From assembly GCF_024199945.1 (NCBI RefSeq), contig NZ_JANADP010000001.1:7874001-7938000 (forward strand): a stretch of DNA of 64,000 bases. The letters are read 5' to 3'. The notes under the pieces were generated by a model. That model worked only from the letters and a program-made list of their open reading frames with translations, was not told the DNA's origin and did no database searches. The stretch's first letter is position 1; every line of letters begins with the position of its first letter. Position numbers and translations under genes: made by a program. The stretch comes from Bradyrhizobium sp. CCGUVB4N. Lineage in GTDB: Bacteria; Pseudomonadota; Alphaproteobacteria; Rhizobiales; Xanthobacteraceae. Below are positions 52,090 to 62,328 of this stretch, one piece after another.

Positions 52090-52385
52090 TCAGCGCAGCT
52101 TTAGTAGACGCAGGTCAGCGCCGATAGGGCTCACCCAGGGTCGCGGTGCCATCTGCCGGCCGACCAGGCCACCAACGGCAAGCAGCGCCAGCAGATACGG
52201 CAACATGATCAGCGACGCGTTCGGCACGCCGATGCCGAGCGCCGGAAGCTGGAATTGCAGCGCGGTTGCGGCGCCGGACAGGAGGCATGCGAGCGCGGTT
52301 CCCGCCGATCCGCCATTTGCCGAGTATGAGGGACGCGATCGCAAGGTAGCCGCTCCCCGCGTCATGCGCTCGGTGAAGGTCGCCG
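52090..52385 (-). pseudogene. ABC transporter permease remnant, frameshifted
   Basis: The frame reads CLLSGAATALQFQLPALGIG, then LIMLPYLLALLAVGGLVGR, like the C-terminal helices of a BmpA-associated/simple-sugar-type permease. Just upstream, another frame reads GSGYLAIASLILGKWRIGG, the expected preceding segment, so the gene is broken by a frameshift and truncated. The flanking sequence has no other parts of the transporter. Confidence 0.6.
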
Positions 52386-53133
52386 ATCGACAGGAAGGCG
52401 CCGGCGAGCGAGGCTTTAGCGACCGCTTCGCCGTTTACTGGAAGATCTGCGCGGGCAGAGCGAGTGCAGGGGAGCCCGGGCTCGGGCCCCGCGAAGCCGA
52501 TCTAGTGTCGCGAATTACAAGTTCGCAATTTTAGATTCGCGGTAGATTCGCGTTGCTGTGCCAAGGATGGGGGCAGACAGCAACGAGCATCCAACGGAGG
52601 TCCAGCAACTTGCCCCCTGAGATTGAGCGACGACGAGTGCGCCGAATTAAAGTCGCTGACGATGCGGCCGAAGACAGCGCAGCCGCTGACTCTGAGAGCC
52701 CGGATAGCGCACCGGCCTTGTCAAGATCGTGGGGCGCATCCGCGAGCTGCATCGGGCTGAAGTCGCACGCTTCTAAAGCGGTCAAGTTCGGAAACGTTTC
52801 GTCCTCGTCGCGTACGTCTTGAGAACCGTCCGAGTGATGCTCGCGAGCTTCGCTGACGGAATGAGTAGGATCGGCGGTTCTTCACGAACTACCATAAGAA
52901 TCCCGCATCGAGATGGGGCTCTTCTACTGCCGGGATTGCCAGCTATGATCCCGTCGAATTCCGTCGGAGAGTCTGCTGTTTACCCAATCGATGGGCGCGC
53001 TTCTTAATGCTCAACCTCTTTCTGTATCGCTCCTAGTACGTCAAGACCAGCATATCGAGCCGGGTAGCTATTGCCACAGACCTCGTGCATATTTTTGATC
53101 TACTCTGCGGGGCAACATTCGGAGGAACGATCG
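52386..53133. other. About 750 bp without a supported gene
   Basis: Only short frames with no ribosome sites or recognisable motifs. It looks like decayed or intergenic DNA between the permease remnant and the serine recombinase. Confidence 0.4.
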
Positions 53134-54789
53134 ATGGCCAACGTGCCGGTCGTCCACAAGGCTCAGTTGCTAAAATCACACATTGGCACACGAGCGGCAC
53201 AATATCTCCGCATGTCGACAGAGCGGCAGCAATACTCGATTCAGAATCAGGCGGCTGTGATTGCAGCATACGCCCACGCCCATAATCTGACGATTGTTCG
53301 AACCTACCGCGACGAGGGTGAGAGCGGTCTGCTCATCAAGAACAGGGCCGGCCTTATCCAGCTCATTGATGATGTCCAAAGTGGAGAAGCCGATTTTAGT
53401 CACGTGTTGGTCTATGATGTAAGCCGGTGGGGCCGCTTTCAGGATCTTGATGAGAGCGCGCATTACGAGTTCGTCTGCAAGCAGGTGGGCATCAAGATTG
53501 CGTATTGTGCCGAGCAATTTGATAATGACGGCAGCATGCTTTCCAGCATCGTCAAGAACATCAAACGAGCCATGGCCGCGGAGTACAGTCGTGAGCTTTC
53601 GGTAAAGGTTCACGCTGGGCAGTGCCGGTTCGCCCGGCTTGGGTTCAAGCTCGGAGGACGCCCTGGTTATGCTCTTTTGCGGGAGCTTGTCGATTCCAGC
53701 CAGCAGTCAAGAGGCGTGCTGAAAAACGGCGATCGGAAGTACGTCACTACCGACCATATCCGACTGCGGCCGGGCATTCCCGAGGAAGTTGCAGTCGTGA
53801 GGTGGATCTTCGAACGGTTCCTGGAGGGAAGGTCCGAAGCCGCGATCGCCAGGGAGCTAAATCGGAAAGCCGTACCCACCAGCACAGGGGTGCGATGGAA
53901 GCGTGCAGCAGTTAACAGGGTTCTTAGAAACGAGAATTACATCGGAAACCTCACCTTTAACCGCCGATCACGCAAATTGCGGCGGACCTGCAGCACCGAC
54001 AATCCACCGGAGCTTTGGATCACGAGCGAGGGATGTATCGAGCCGATCATCGATCGTGAAGTATTCATAAAGGCCAATAAGATCATTGAGGAGCGACGTG
54101 TCGATCTCCCTGATGAGGAGATGCTGGCGCGATTGCGCCGAACGCTGCTCAAGGAGGGACGCCTGAGCCCCGCCATCATAGCCAGGACTATAGGCCTTCC
54201 CTGCGTCTCCACCTATCAAAACCACTTCCGCAGCATCAGGAACGTGTATCGGCTGATCGGCTACACTCCTAAACGAAACTATGACTTCATTGATTCGCGG
54301 CCACTTTGGGCGGAGGAAAGGACCAAACTTGCCTCGGAAATCGTCTTGGCAATCAGAAGGGCGGGCGGGTGCACTGCCCCTGGTTTGACGGATTGCTTGC
54401 GCGTGAATGGAACAGGCAGCATCTCAATTCGAGCGGCGCGCTGGTGTACTAAGGACAATCGTGCTCCATATTGGTCTATCCGGCGTGAGGCACGCTTGCC
54501 GCGTGGCTGGATTGCCGCCGTCAGGTTAGCTGAGCATAACAAGTCCGTGCTCGACTATGTGCTGCTATCGACCGATGGGAAGGTCGAGCGAACCATATCA
54601 TTTTCGGAGAGGGCTTGCGCGCGCCGTGGAATAGTTCGCTTCGAAACCCGTGACGCTTTGGCACGGGCAATTGCAAGGCGAGTAACCAGGAAAATCCGTG
54701 CGTCCGAAGCCACCACCGCTCAACAGGGCAAGCGATCGAGATCGAGGCCGCCCAAAGGCAAAAGCGCTCGCACAAGGCGCTCGCACTAG
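53134..54789 (+). CDS. Large serine recombinase
   Basis: A 551-residue site-specific recombinase. The N-terminal resolvase domain has the nucleophile S28 in YLRMSTERQ and VLVYDVSRWGRFQD; the recombinase domain (RLRPGIPEEVAVVRWIFERF ... AIARELNRKAVPTS) and a C-terminal extension rich in basic residues follow. A GGAGGA site seven bases upstream decides the ATG. It may belong to its own small mobile element; target site not identified. Confidence 0.85.
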   Translation: MANVPVVHKAQLLKSHIGTRAAQYLRMSTERQQYSIQNQAAVIAAYAHAHNLTIVRTYRDEGESGLLIKNRAGLIQLIDDVQSGEADFSHVLVYDVSRWGRFQDLDESAHYEFVCKQVGIKIAYCAEQFDNDGSMLSSIVKNIKRAMAAEYSRELSVKVHAGQCRFARLGFKLGGRPGYALLRELVDSSQQSRGVLKNGDRKYVTTDHIRLRPGIPEEVAVVRWIFERFLEGRSEAAIARELNRKAVPTSTGVRWKRAAVNRVLRNENYIGNLTFNRRSRKLRRTCSTDNPPELWITSEGCIEPIIDREVFIKANKIIEERRVDLPDEEMLARLRRTLLKEGRLSPAIIARTIGLPCVSTYQNHFRSIRNVYRLIGYTPKRNYDFIDSRPLWAEERTKLASEIVLAIRRAGGCTAPGLTDCLRVNGTGSISIRAARWCTKDNRAPYWSIRREARLPRGWIAAVRLAEHNKSVLDYVLLSTDGKVERTISFSERACARRGIVRFETRDALARAIARRVTRKIRASEATTAQQGKRSRSRPPKGKSARTRRSH

Positions 54790-55394
54790 GAGGGACGCGC
54801 TCCTTTTGATGAGAAGGGTAGCGGGTCACCCACTGAAAGAGCTTGGTTATCTCGCGTGGCCGCCTCTGGCTCGCACTGATCATCGCGCAAATGCAGAACG
54901 ACGCAGAAAATCCTCGGCATGCAGCAGGAAAACGACGCAAATGTTAGGGTGGACAAGAGTATAATGGCGAAAGTCGATCTGCCGTTGCCGGTAAACACCT
55001 CTGTTGGTCCGATCAGTACCAACTATGATCACCGCTCGGACACAATTTCTCTAATTTCGTTCCTCCAAGTGTAACGAGCCGAGATTGACGCGATGCCACC
55101 CGCGAAGCGCGCCAAGGTGACAACGACTCTGCAGATCCTTCCGAGCGCGCCCACACCCCGGGCGAGCTCAGCCGAAAGCAGAGACTTCCTCCGACGACTT
55201 GGCTGGGACATCGATTCCATCAACGGGCATCTCTGCGAGCTCCGCCGGCACACGGCCAGAGAGCTCGGCATCTATCTAGCTGAATGTAAATTGATTTTTC
55301 AACGGAGACGTTCCAGTGTACCCGCCAGTGGACTAGCGCGTTCTTGGTGTCGCCGGCAGGGTGCGACACTGTGCCGCCATACCTGAGTCGTCGC
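54790..55394. other. Gap after the serine recombinase
   Basis: The best open frame (55093-55386, 97 residues, MPPAKRAKVTTTLQILPSAP) has no recognisable domain and no clear ribosome site. I do not support it as a gene. Confidence 0.35.
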
Positions 55395-55605
55395 GTGCGT
55401 ATCACGCGTTCAAGGAGGGCGAAGTCACCAACGATGTGTTGCGCTTCCTGACGTGCGATCCGAACGCCGAGGTCAAGCGCGTTCATCCAAAGCAATGCCC
55501 GTCATTCTGACGACGGAAGAGGAACGCGACATCTAGATGCGCGGACCGTGGGACGAGGCGAAGGCGTTGCAGCGTCCCCCGCCAGACGGGGCTTTAAGCG
55601 GACGA
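55395..55605 (+). pseudogene. SRAP/YedK (DUF159) remnant
   Basis: The translated pieces FKEGEVTNDVLRFLTCDPNA, then MPVILTTEEERDI-stop-MRGPWDEAKALQRP follow the C-terminal half of the SOS-response-associated peptidase family, which crosslinks to abasic sites. A frameshift (at about 55495) and an in-frame TAG in place of the usual Trp show it is dead. Confidence 0.65.
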
Positions 55606-55606
55606 T

Positions 55607-56296
55607 CTACGACGCCGCTTCCTGGATCTGGACCGACGGCCGGAGAGAAGTAGAATTTCCAAAGACTAGCCGTAGATAGGACAGGGCATAGAGCAAAGCT
55701 CCGACGCCGAGAAGCAACCACAATATCGGCTGCCAAAACGGCACGTAGGTGAGATTTCCGTCGTAACGATAGGCCGTGCTGAAAACGTCCGGAAGGCCAT
55801 TCGCCGGCCAGAAATGCGCCAGTACGCCGACCTCCTCCTTGCAGTTCTGAGGACAGCTGAAGTTGCCGTCGACCGCGAAGTAGAAGTTTCCGTGCAGAAA
55901 TGTCCCCTCGAGGATGCCCAGACCGACAAGGGGCAGCGCGACGAACAGGATCAGAGACCAGATCGCGACTGTGCGGGCCTTATCCGATATCAGTCCGAGA
56001 TCGGATTTGGTGACCACCTTGCCGAACCAAGCCCCGTCCGCATGTCGTCTCGCAAAAGCTTTCGCCCACCATAGCGACCAGACACAGAGCGTGGCGACGA
56101 CGGGAACACCGAGAAGGGCGACAGCATGAGCGTTGAGCGACGACCAATCGACCCCGAGGATTTCAAGAATCTTGCCCGCTCCGGACTTCGCGCCGCGCGT
56201 CAGAAGAAATAACGCAACGGTGCCTGAAAGCGTAAGCCGCGACGCCTTGCTCCACTGTTCGCGGAGCATGTTGTCTGGGCTTTTTTGATCGGCCAT
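55607..56296 (-). CDS. Membrane protein with four helices
   Basis: A 229-residue protein with hydrophobic segments near 24-42, 57-78, 108-132 and 190-212 and a cysteine pair in a loop (NFSCPQNCKEEVG). It lies 18 bases after the larger exported gene on the same strand, so they form a two-gene unit. The loop with two Cys is probably periplasmic. No family recognised. Confidence 0.65.
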   Translation of the reverse strand: MADQKSPDNMLREQWSKASRLTLSGTVALFLLTRGAKSGAGKILEILGVDWSSLNAHAVALLGVPVVATLCVWSLWWAKAFARRHADGAWFGKVVTKSDLGLISDKARTVAIWSLILFVALPLVGLGILEGTFLHGNFYFAVDGNFSCPQNCKEEVGVLAHFWPANGLPDVFSTAYRYDGNLTYVPFWQPILWLLLGVGALLYALSYLRLVFGNSTSLRPSVQIQEAAS

Positions 56297-56314
56297 GTAT
56301 TCGCGCCCTTCTTG

Positions 56315-58222
56315 CTACAAACCCAGACGTTTGCCGAGCTTCCTTATTTCATTGTTCGGGCCTGGCCCGTGCTGGAGATCGTGTTTCGCATTATCAAGGT
56401 TTCTTACAATGTCGTTGTTCGGCCCGGGCCCATGCTCGAGATCGTGGAGCGCATTCGTAAAGGCCTTGACGATCTCGTTGTTCTTCCCGAACTCGGCGCC
56501 CCCGAAAAGAACTTTCATATCCGGGTCAACCGATGGGCACGCCGCAGCTCCGCGTGATGCCGCCTTGACGCTGTCGGTCAGCGCGTGACGCTGAGCGATG
56601 ATTTCCGGCGGAAGCTCTACGGTGTCGACCGAATTCATGTCGAGCTTGGCACTCACGATGTAGCCCTTTTGCGTGGCCTTCGCGTCCGTTACATGGACCA
56701 CATATTCGATTGCCTTGTGGGCCGGACTAACCTCGATGCCATGGTCATCCGGCTTTGGACTCCTGAGAGCGACACGGTGAGGGAGATCGTCAAGAACGAG
56801 ATTGGGTTCGCCGAGTGTCGGCGGGACCGGCATGGTCCAGCGAACCCCGACTTTAACGAGATCAACTTTGACGGGCCCCGCCACGAGCCGTCCGTCCGTG
56901 GTCACATCCGCGGTCACCGTATCGCAAGGCATCGTAGCGCCGAGTGACAGGATCGAATGCCCGTCGACGTTCTTGTTGGCCAGTTCGACCGTACCTGACA
57001 CATGCTTTCCGGTTCCACCCTCCAACCCGAGAACCGTCCCCATGTTCACTACCGGTTTAACATGCGCGTGAACCTTGGCGTGTAGGTCCATTCGCAAATC
57101 GGTAGCGAGCGCCACGCCTTTGGCTGGCGTCCACATCGCACTCGGCGGTCCGATGGTCATAGTGGCATTGATGTCGGTGGCATCGGGCAGTTCGAGCAGG
57201 ATGGTCTCGTTGTCCACGAGGTGTCCTGTAACGCCGGTCGAGTGAACGACGACGGTCCGGTTCGCTTCGGGAAGCGCGCTCAGTTTACCGACGAAGCCAA
57301 CCAAGGCCTTTCCGCTAAGGAACAAGGCGAAGTCGCCTTCTTGCTCCCAGTCTTTGGTCGCGCCCGAGACGTGCTCCCGCAATGTAGCGATCCGGCTTTC
57401 AAGCTCAGAAAGCTGAAGATCGGGAACGGCGGGCAGAATTACAGGTGCCTGACCCGCGGCCGAGGTGGCGGCCAGAAGCCATACGCCTGAGTGTAGAAAC
57501 ACGGGCGCGGAAAATGAGAAGCGCTGCTCCAGGACTTTGTCGGGCAAGCTCATATTGAGCGTGACGGTACCGTCAGGGGCCTTGACGGTCGTATCGCTTT
57601 TGAATCCCGTGTTGAAGCCGATGCGGTCTTCAAACGGCACTGCGACGGTAAGATGATTATCAAGAGCGATCATTAGCCCAGAAGAGATCGCCTCCGATAG
57701 GAAATTCCGGCCGCGGATATCGAGGAAACCCCAGTCGAACTGTGGTTCTACCTTCGTGACGCCGACCGCGAATTCCGCCGTCGCCGTCGGCTTGTCGCCG
57801 GCCTGGGGCGCGATACCGCGGAATGAAAGATCACCGTCCAGCCTCAGATTTACCGCGAGGCTACGCTGCGTGCTCGCGACCTTCACGTCGACGACGGCCC
57901 CCGTGAACCCAAGACCCGGGTGGACTCGCGCATCTTCGACCGTAACGACCAGGTCGCCGAGTTTAGATTTGACGGGTCCGATCGTCGTGCCGGGGAGTTG
58001 CTTGAGCGCCTTGTCGATGACGGCATTCGAGAAAAATACCGCTGCGTCGGCATCTTGCGGCTGATGCATCTGGGCAAGCGTTTGATCGGTAAGCGTCAGC
58101 GCCGCCCACTCCGCCCCCGCTTGCTCGTGAACGACGTAGTCGTGTCTGTAAGTGCCCCAGCTGGCAGCGATACCTACAAGAACGGCGATAAGCAGGACTC
58201 CAAGCAGACGACCGACACGCAT
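56315..58222 (-). CDS. Large exported/anchored protein with C-terminal tandem repeats
   Basis: A 635-residue protein with an N-terminal signal anchor (LLGVLLIAVLVGIAASWGTY) and a long periplasmic part of repeated beta sections. The C-terminus has a tandem repeat of about 21 residues: ALHDLEHGPGPNNDIVRN, then AKHDLQHGPGPNNEIRK, with an imperfect third unit. The repeated LDNHLTVAVPFEDRIGF region recalls DUF4403-like lipid-binding domains, but only loosely. It starts the two-gene unit with the membrane protein. Confidence 0.65.
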   Translation of the reverse strand: MRVGRLLGVLLIAVLVGIAASWGTYRHDYVVHEQAGAEWAALTLTDQTLAQMHQPQDADAAVFFSNAVIDKALKQLPGTTIGPVKSKLGDLVVTVEDARVHPGLGFTGAVVDVKVASTQRSLAVNLRLDGDLSFRGIAPQAGDKPTATAEFAVGVTKVEPQFDWGFLDIRGRNFLSEAISSGLMIALDNHLTVAVPFEDRIGFNTGFKSDTTVKAPDGTVTLNMSLPDKVLEQRFSFSAPVFLHSGVWLLAATSAAGQAPVILPAVPDLQLSELESRIATLREHVSGATKDWEQEGDFALFLSGKALVGFVGKLSALPEANRTVVVHSTGVTGHLVDNETILLELPDATDINATMTIGPPSAMWTPAKGVALATDLRMDLHAKVHAHVKPVVNMGTVLGLEGGTGKHVSGTVELANKNVDGHSILSLGATMPCDTVTADVTTDGRLVAGPVKVDLVKVGVRWTMPVPPTLGEPNLVLDDLPHRVALRSPKPDDHGIEVSPAHKAIEYVVHVTDAKATQKGYIVSAKLDMNSVDTVELPPEIIAQRHALTDSVKAASRGAAACPSVDPDMKVLFGGAEFGKNNEIVKAFTNALHDLEHGPGPNNDIVRNLDNAKHDLQHGPGPNNEIRKLGKRLGL

Positions 58223-58429
58223 AGCCCCACTCCGCAGAATGATTGTCGTTTCCCACTATCTAGCCGTAAACGTAATGGCCAATTACGACACCACAAGCAT
58301 CGGTAGCTGCAAAAGACACGCGGCGATTTCAATGAAACCCGAGTTCGGTAAATCGTCCCGAACGACGTCTGGCCAACCCGCTAGTCGCGGCGGGAGAGTC
58401 CAGGAAGAAGGCTTCGCCTACCTTTCTCC

Positions 58430-58690
58430 GGAAAATGTGTCCGCGACTGACATAGATTACGCGCGCCGCCGACAGGCCGACTTGCGATAGCGACGGCGCG
58501 AACAGATCCACACGCGTCAGACAGCACAGAACTTTGCCGCGCGTTCTCGCGGCGATGCCGGCCGCGACCAATACCGCCGCGGCGCCCTGCACTGCGCCAT
58601 TGCCGCCGCCAGCCACCTCGTGAAGGGCGCCGAACGCGGCCTGGAAGGGCATCGTCGATCTCCGCGACACCGAAGGGCAGCGCTTCGCGC
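58430..58690 (-). pseudogene. imuA (SOS mutagenesis protein) remnant, frameshifted
   Basis: One frame gives GALHEVAGGGNGAVQGAAAV, then LFAPSLSQVGLSAARVIYV, like ImuA, while the preceding LPFGVAEIDDALPG is in another frame. Both ends are missing. ImuA normally accompanies ImuB and DnaE2, which are absent here. Together with the SRAP remnant this looks like fragments of a lost SOS region. Confidence 0.6.
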
Positions 58691-58912
58691 CCGCGCAGAG
58701 GTGCCGCCAGACGCTCGGCGCGCCGGCGATGTTATCGATGGCGGCACGCGACACCAAATCCGCCCTCGGCTAGCGATCCAGGTGGACAATCCTAAAGTTC
58801 ATGATACGTTCTATCTCCGCAGAAGTGTCAATGACGTTTTTGGGGATCGGCTTCGGTAAAACGCTCCTTCGGCCGGCAGTTCTCACCGCCGACCGGAATT
58901 GTATGGCCGCGG
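58691..58912. other. Gap between the imuA remnant and the nuclease-like gene
   Basis: No open frame with support. Confidence 0.3.
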
Positions 58913-60316
58913 TTGGATGTCCATATTTCCGTGACCGCGACGATCGCCGCGCTGCGCAGCCTGAGCGCCGAATATTCTTTGGTTTCAATGCCCGACAGCC
59001 TCCACAGCCTGATCGTCGCCGTCTTGCACCCGATGAGCCATTCGGCCCTGAGCGCGGAGCCATTGCGCATAGCGGGGCTTGTCGTGCCGGGTGGTGATGG
59101 CCTGTCCAAGCGGCAACGTATCGATCGGGCGCTGGAAGGTTTGGCCGATAGGCAATTGGCAACTCTGGCGTTAAAATTTGCCGTGGAGCGCAACGACCCT
59201 GCCCTCGACGAGGCGGCCCGTAAGGTGTTGGAGGCTGGGGACCCGCCTCTCACGCACATCACGCGTCGAGACGTCGCGCGGGTTTACGGAGACGATCTCG
59301 CCGGCGAACTCGACACGGTGTCGTTGGTCGGAAAATACTTCGCTCTATCTTCGCCGTTCGAGATGTTCGAGCCTCGCGGTCGGAGCCTCCGTCAAATCGA
59401 GAGACATATGGACCGCAATCCCGGCGATTGGTCGGTCGAACATTTGTTCGGAGAAATCGGGGCGTTCGACTGCTCCCGGGCGCGCTTCGCGGCGATGATC
59501 GAGAAGACGGTTCATCCACTGTCGCGATCGGGGGATGAGCAACTACGGATAGTGGACGCGCTCAACAAGGTGCTCACGCGAGACGGCTATCACCTAGTCC
59601 CCGATGGGGAAGTATCCGGTCATCCGATTTTTGCGTTTCGGCCCGTAGCCCGAGGCGTGGCTGGGCGGCCCAAGAACTTGATTTTCGCGTCACGGGGCCC
59701 GAAGAAGCCCGAGATAGGCTTCCTCGATGCCATCAACAACGACATCGTCGTGCTGTCTGGTGAAGAAAGCTGCCTGATCTACGATCTTCCGATCGGATCG
59801 AATGGGCTGCTGTGGTCAGACCTTGTGGCATGGTGGGAAGAAGTCACCCCCGGCGGAAACGCCGCCGGTTTGGGAGCGCGTCTTCGGCAATCGTTGTCAT
59901 CTGACGGTGAAAACAACCTATTCGCGACGTACTTCAAGAAATACAGGCCCAGCCTCGGAGATGATCTGCCTGCATTGCTGCCGCAGGTTTATCTTCACTA
60001 CGACCCCGCCATCGTCAAACTGCTGCGCCACCGCCTACCTCTACCGCGGCAACGCATGGACTTTCTGTTGCTGCTCCCGGACCGGCAGCGGATCGTCATC
60101 GAGGTCGACGGCAAGCATCATTTCTCAGAAGACGGGAAACCCTCGCTGAAGGTGTATGCCGACACGGTTTCGGCCGACCGGGAACTGCGGCTCGCCGGAT
60201 ATGAGGTGTACCGCTTCGGCGCGAACGAGGTTGTCGGCGACGGCTCCGAGACGAGAATTGCGGATTTCTTCGACAAGCTCTTCCGACTCATTCGCGTCGG
60301 CAGCGAGAACCGATAG
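58913..60316 (+). CDS. Putative AbiJ-like / DUF559-type nuclease-fold protein
   Basis: A 467-residue protein. The C-terminal ~90 residues (RMDFLLLLPDRQRIVIEVDG, then KHHF, REL-LAGYEVYRFGANEV; about 381-450) match the VSR/DUF559-like nuclease fold with D...E-x-D-G-K residues. The remainder is helical and I cannot place it firmly; it resembles proteins labelled AbiJ-related. The start is uncertain: an ATG 25 codons later is equally plausible and neither has a clear ribosome site. The next gene begins 72 bases downstream, so an operon is likely. Confidence 0.65.
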   Translation: MDVHISVTATIAALRSLSAEYSLVSMPDSLHSLIVAVLHPMSHSALSAEPLRIAGLVVPGGDGLSKRQRIDRALEGLADRQLATLALKFAVERNDPALDEAARKVLEAGDPPLTHITRRDVARVYGDDLAGELDTVSLVGKYFALSSPFEMFEPRGRSLRQIERHMDRNPGDWSVEHLFGEIGAFDCSRARFAAMIEKTVHPLSRSGDEQLRIVDALNKVLTRDGYHLVPDGEVSGHPIFAFRPVARGVAGRPKNLIFASRGPKKPEIGFLDAINNDIVVLSGEESCLIYDLPIGSNGLLWSDLVAWWEEVTPGGNAAGLGARLRQSLSSDGENNLFATYFKKYRPSLGDDLPALLPQVYLHYDPAIVKLLRHRLPLPRQRMDFLLLLPDRQRIVIEVDGKHHFSEDGKPSLKVYADTVSADRELRLAGYEVYRFGANEVVGDGSETRIADFFDKLFRLIRVGSENR

Positions 60317-60388
60317 TCCTAGGTTGAATTGATGCGCCACACGTGCTCGCACGGGCGGTTCGTTTGGAACTCTGCGGGATCTGCGATC

Positions 60389-61615
60389 ATGAGCGAAAGG
60401 CGGGAATTTCAGGAGATCGCTCATTGCGGTGGGCAGGTCATCTTCACCGTCGACAGAGGCGATGACGGTCGGAGGCGATATCGTGTCGCTTGGCAAAGCA
60501 GTCGGCCCGTCCCGGCGGCTGTATACTCGATCTACGCCTTGAAAGAGGGCATCCCGATCGCCGATCTACCGATAGGAGGAATAGGTGCGCCTTGGCCCGC
60601 TCCACCCGTGCCCGGCTGCGTTCCGGTATTCGTAGCCTCAGACAGCGAGGGAAAATTCGGCTTTCAGTGCCCGAGATGCAACCAGTATTGGCGGACGCGT
60701 GGCGGCGTATCGCTCTGTCCCTACTGCGGCGCCCATGCCGAGCGTCACGAATTTCTGTCCGCGGCGCAACGGGTCTACGTCCGGCTTTATTGCGAGAAGC
60801 TCGACGAGGCGCTTTCCGCGGATGAAGACGGAATTCACGTCATCGATATGGATGCCGTCGCGGACGCGGCGGGAAAGGACATCACGAAGCCACCGTTCTA
60901 TTACGCCGAGGAGAGCCAACAGAAGCAGTTCGACTGCACCGCGTGTGGCGAGTTTAACGATGTCCTGGGGCGGTTCGCTTATTGCTCGGTGTGTGGCACG
61001 CGCAACGATCTCAGCGAACTCGAAGGAAGCATCATCCCGGCGATCCGCGACGATTTGAATCGGGGCGCCGTTCCGTCAGGCTGTCTGAAAAACATCGGAT
61101 CGGCGTTCGACACCTTCGTCGGGCAATACACGGGGCAGCTAATCCAGAACAGGCCGATGCGTTCCGCGCGTCGCGAGCGCATCGGAAAGATGCGGTTCCA
61201 CGATCTCGTCGCGACCAGACGGGAGCTGTTGGGCGGTTTCGACATCGACATCTGCGAAGGGCTGACGGAGGCGGAGATCGCAACCGCGACGCGCTCGTTT
61301 CAGCGCCGTCACGTCTACGAACACAACGGCGGCGAGGTCGACGAAAAGTATCTGCGCGACAGCGGCGATGCGTCGGTCCGACTGAAACAGAGCATCCGGG
61401 AGACGCAAGCCGGCGTCCACGAATTCGCGAATCTCGTGCTGCGGATGGCTCGAAATCTCCACCGTGGCTTCCACGACATCTACGAACCTGCAAAGGGAGC
61501 CATAAACCGATACGAAGCGGAGAAGAAGCGCCTGGCCGCTCTTCAACGGCAGAACGGGGGACGATCCCGCGTACCGCCGGTCAACACCGCCAAGCCTCGG
61601 CTGAGAGGTGAGTAG
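60389..61615 (+). CDS. Zinc-ribbon HEPN-domain protein
   Basis: A 408-residue protein with two zinc ribbons (CPRCNQYW...CPYCG at about 94-113, CTACGEFN...CSVCG at about 182-201) and a C-terminal helical part with an HEPN-type R-x4-H motif (R307-H-V-Y-E-H312) followed by the typical NGGEVDEKYL. HEPN proteins of this kind are often RNases used in phage defence. The start used lacks a strong site. Together with the upstream nuclease-like gene it makes a two-effector candidate locus next to tRNA-Arg. Confidence 0.65.
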   Translation: MSERREFQEIAHCGGQVIFTVDRGDDGRRRYRVAWQSSRPVPAAVYSIYALKEGIPIADLPIGGIGAPWPAPPVPGCVPVFVASDSEGKFGFQCPRCNQYWRTRGGVSLCPYCGAHAERHEFLSAAQRVYVRLYCEKLDEALSADEDGIHVIDMDAVADAAGKDITKPPFYYAEESQQKQFDCTACGEFNDVLGRFAYCSVCGTRNDLSELEGSIIPAIRDDLNRGAVPSGCLKNIGSAFDTFVGQYTGQLIQNRPMRSARRERIGKMRFHDLVATRRELLGGFDIDICEGLTEAEIATATRSFQRRHVYEHNGGEVDEKYLRDSGDASVRLKQSIRETQAGVHEFANLVLRMARNLHRGFHDIYEPAKGAINRYEAEKKRLAALQRQNGGRSRVPPVNTAKPRLRGE

Positions 61616-61935
61616 GCGTCGCTGACGATGCTTGCGGCCTGACGAACGCGCTTCAACCAATCTTGTAGTCAAACGCGCCCGCTAACCAGGAAAACATTCA
61701 AGGCGTTGGTCAGCGATTGCCAGCGTGAAGCGTTGGCCTTCGAAGGCTGATGTCAAGGGCATTTCGATTGGAGGGAAGTGGAGAAAGGCAAAGAGTTTCA
61801 GTGTGTCAAGAGCCCGTCGGTAAACTGCCCAATCTGAAAGATTCTTCGCGTAAGCATCGCGTAAGCAGATTTCGAAAAACGGTAGCGAACGAGCGCAAAA
61901 CGCAGCGTGGACCAGCACCCGCGCGAAAGTGAGAT
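61616..61935. other. Gap before tRNA-Arg, no supported gene
   Basis: Nothing convincing was seen in 320 bp apart from short shadow frames. Confidence 0.4.
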
Positions 61936-62012
61936 GCACCCGTAGCTCAGCTGGATAGAGCGCCACCCTCCGAAGGTGGAGGCCACACGTTCGAATCGTG
62001 TCGGGTGCGCCA
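61936..62012 (+). tRNA. tRNA-Arg(CCG)
   Basis: A complete 77-nt tRNA with encoded CCA: acceptor GCACCCG/CGGGTGC, anticodon stem-loop CCACC-CTCCGAA-GGTGG (anticodon CCG), T-loop TTCGAAT. tRNA genes of this type are frequent integration sites, and an integrase fragment lies on its 3' side. Confidence 0.95.
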
Positions 62013-62328
62013 TCGTTCTCGATGGCAAAGAGCCGAGTTCTTTCCTCAAATAGTTGCAGCCGGATTTTGCGCGGCGCCCGTCGCCGACACCAAGCGAAGC
62101 GTGCACGTCCAGAGTGCTCCATTTAGAACACACCGGAAGGTCCTTAAGGAGCGTGCGTCACGACGTTGCTTCGCCATCCTCGGCTGCGTTCCATCACTCG
62201 TGATCGTCAGCCAAGAGCAAGTTCAAATCGTGGAGGCGCAACACCCGATTGTTGCGATTGATTGAACAGGAGATCCCTAAGCTTGCTGCATGAGCGGCGT
62301 CCGACCGGGACGCCAATTAAGAGTCAGC

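Noticed and set aside
55093..55386. 97-codon rightward frame near the SRAP remnant
   Set aside because: No family, no ribosome site, and it lies in visibly decayed DNA.
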